Source: Lottia gigantea | Taxonomy: Eukaryota > Mollusca > Gastropoda > Lottiidae | Assembly (NCBI RefSeq): GCF_000327385.1 | Contig: NW_008709848.1 | Location: 1,254,514 to 1,318,513, forward strand | DNA: 64,000 nucleotides | Reading direction: 5' to 3' | Position numbers and translations under genes: made by a program | The notes under the pieces: model-generated | Databases searched by the model: none | The model's input: the letters and a program-made list of their open reading frames with translations, nothing else | What the model was told of the DNA's origin: nothing | Shown here: one piece after another, positions 63,001 through 64,000 of the stretch | Layout of the letters: every line of letters begins with the position of its first letter | How positions within the stretch are numbered: the first letter of the stretch is position 1

Positions 63001-63867
63001 CAAAACATAGGGGGAATTTAGTTCTTAGTTCTTAAACAGTCTGGATAGCAAAAGACTAACATATTGTGCTGTCTGCGTAAAGCCTTAAGATGCAGGAAAA
63101 GCCCTTGTTTAATAATCTGAATACACTTGTCCTATGTTCACTGAAATTTCTTAGTGAAAGTGAGAGGAGTACTTGAGTCCGAAACATTTAAGAAAATTAA
63201 GATGGAGAATGTAAAGCATAGCTATAATCATATTGTATTAAAATCCCTGTAAAACCAGTCTAAAGTTGTCACTTCTATACCTACCAACATATCCACAAGT
63301 ACTTCTGTATTTTCCTTTTCTGTTCACCCTGTGGATTGAAAGAGCAGAAGTTTTACATCTTATTATTCTGCATCTTTTAAACAGAAGAGCCAAACATTGA
63401 AATTTTCCATGATAGGAGATATACATGTATGGTAATTTTAATACTTATGCTTTACTGACATCAAAAGACATATTTTTATGGGACCCAACAGAAGAAAAAA
63501 AGGTCATATTTTACAGTTGGTAAGAAAAAAAAAATCATTTTTTACATCTTATTATTCTGCATCTTTTAAACAGAAGAGCCAAACATTGAAATTTTCCATG
63601 ATAGGAGATATACATGTATGGTAATTTTAATACTTATGCTTTACTGACATCAAAAGACATATTTTTATGGGACCCAACAGAAGAAAAAAAGGTCATATTT
63701 TACAGTTGGTAAGAAAAAAAAAATCATTTTTGTTTTGTTAGGAATAAGAAAATTCTGTGATAGTCAAACATACCATTTTGCATTCCATGTATGAGTGAAA
63801 TCCACCAATAGAATTAACTGTAGCAAAATAAATATAAAACCACCAACCATTCCCAGATACATTAAAT
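60051..63867 (-). CDS. SERINC: SERINC-family multi-pass membrane protein (3' ten exons; N-terminus outside window)
   Basis: SERINC proteins are 10-11-pass membrane proteins, first linked to serine incorporation into phospholipids and later to lipid scrambling and virus restriction. Exons in transcript order are 63867-63774, 63328-63285, 62997-62827, 62501-62406, 62301-62179, 62114-61886, 61325-61277, 61072-61036, 60816-60678 and 60345-60051 (TGA at 60053-60051). All introns are GT-AG and the phases join, giving 424 visible residues. The first ~150 residues lie beyond 64000. Family landmarks are [53 protein letters not shown] and [20 protein letters not shown]. There are about seven visible membrane segments. 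One NTT sequon lies in the loop from the sixth visible exon, and a CCCC stretch comes from a 37-nt exon. The last ~50 residues are a Ser/Pro/Gln-rich tail longer than in vertebrate SERINCs. Which vertebrate paralogue is closest is not decided. Confidence 0.93.
61341..61790. repeat. 21-bp minisatellite filling a SERINC intron
   Basis: About 21 imperfect units of AATAATAACTTTACTTCATG type (unit near 21 bp) occupy roughly 80 percent of the 560-bp intron between SERINC exons at 61886 and 61325. Variants (TTACTTAAT, TGAACTCAAT, TTACTTCAT) cluster by position, showing local unit exchange. The array stops about 15 bp before the acceptor, leaving the T-rich tract and AG intact. Confidence 0.95.
63351..63728. 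repeat. Perfect 189-bp tandem duplication in a SERINC intron
   Basis: Bases 63351-63539 and 63540-63728 are identical as far as I can compare them, including a 10-A run near the end of each copy. The pair lies in the 445-bp intron between exons at 63774 and 63328 and stops 22 bp before the exon on the low-coordinate side. Identity at neutral sites means a very recent event, or an assembly artefact. No exon sequence is included. Confidence 0.95.
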
Positions 63868-64000
63868 CTACAATATACCAGACAAAATCAAAACAGCACT
63901 ATATATATATGGCAGTGTACAATGCATTATTCCAAAAAATATCATTAACTCAAACCAACAGTACACAGTTTTGAATGATGTGGACAATTAAATTCTCTAA
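63868..64000 (-). other. Part of a SERINC intron
   Basis: This is upstream intron sequence ending in the acceptor TGTAG at 63868. A short TA run lies at about 63901-63910. No further exon with SERINC similarity is visible before the window edge. Confidence 0.6.

Noticed and set aside
1-64000. LTR, retrovirus-like or other virus-derived elements
   Set aside because: No reverse transcriptase, integrase, capsid or envelope-like motifs and no long terminal repeats were seen.
1-64000. CRISPR arrays, operons or bacterial-type genes
   Set aside because: The tandem arrays have no constant-repeat and unique-spacer pattern, and the recognisable genes are intron-split animal genes.

Overview
The window looks like nuclear DNA from an invertebrate animal. 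It is AT-rich (about one third GC by eye), its genes are split by short GT-AG introns, and it carries many minisatellites, small inverted-repeat elements and tRNA-like repeat heads. The two recognisable proteins are animal-type and fit a lophotrochozoan, perhaps a mollusc. That placement is an impression from protein and repeat style, not a result of any search.

Layout: positions 1 to about 51,900 are a gene-poor stretch in which I recognise no protein-coding gene. Apart from repeat-driven frames, the longest open frames there are about 110-125 codons, roughly what chance gives in 64 kb of this composition. The stretch holds unrelated tandem arrays (unit sizes near 23, 31, 33, 57, 62, 87 and 160 bp), a CpG-rich 282-bp dimer at 4939-5484, a trinucleotide microsatellite, a Harbinger-like miniature transposon, a possible pogo-type transposon end, a tRNA-derived SINE head and at least two low-copy interspersed families.

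The right end is genic. A complete six-exon alpha-methylacyl-CoA racemase gene (AMACR, plus strand, 53401-56275, 379 residues) has its His122/Asp152/Glu237 catalytic set in place and ends in the peroxisomal signal SKL. Facing it tail to tail is a SERINC (serine incorporator) gene on the minus strand. Ten coding exons lie at 63867 down to 60051, and the N-terminal exons are beyond the right edge of the window. Between the two stop codons are 3.8 kb of UTR and intergenic DNA carrying a hAT-type miniature element and a second inverted-repeat element. AMACR acts in peroxisomal branched-chain fatty acid and bile-acid-type side-chain oxidation; SERINC is a multi-pass membrane protein. Nothing in the sequence links their functions beyond shared 3' flanks.

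I found no clear new biological system. The oddest items are a decayed partial copy of AMACR exon 2 inside intron 1, a 37-nt SERINC micro-exon encoding four consecutive cysteines, a perfect 189-bp tandem duplication in a SERINC intron, and the CpG-rich dimer. I saw no retrovirus-like, LTR or other virus-derived element.
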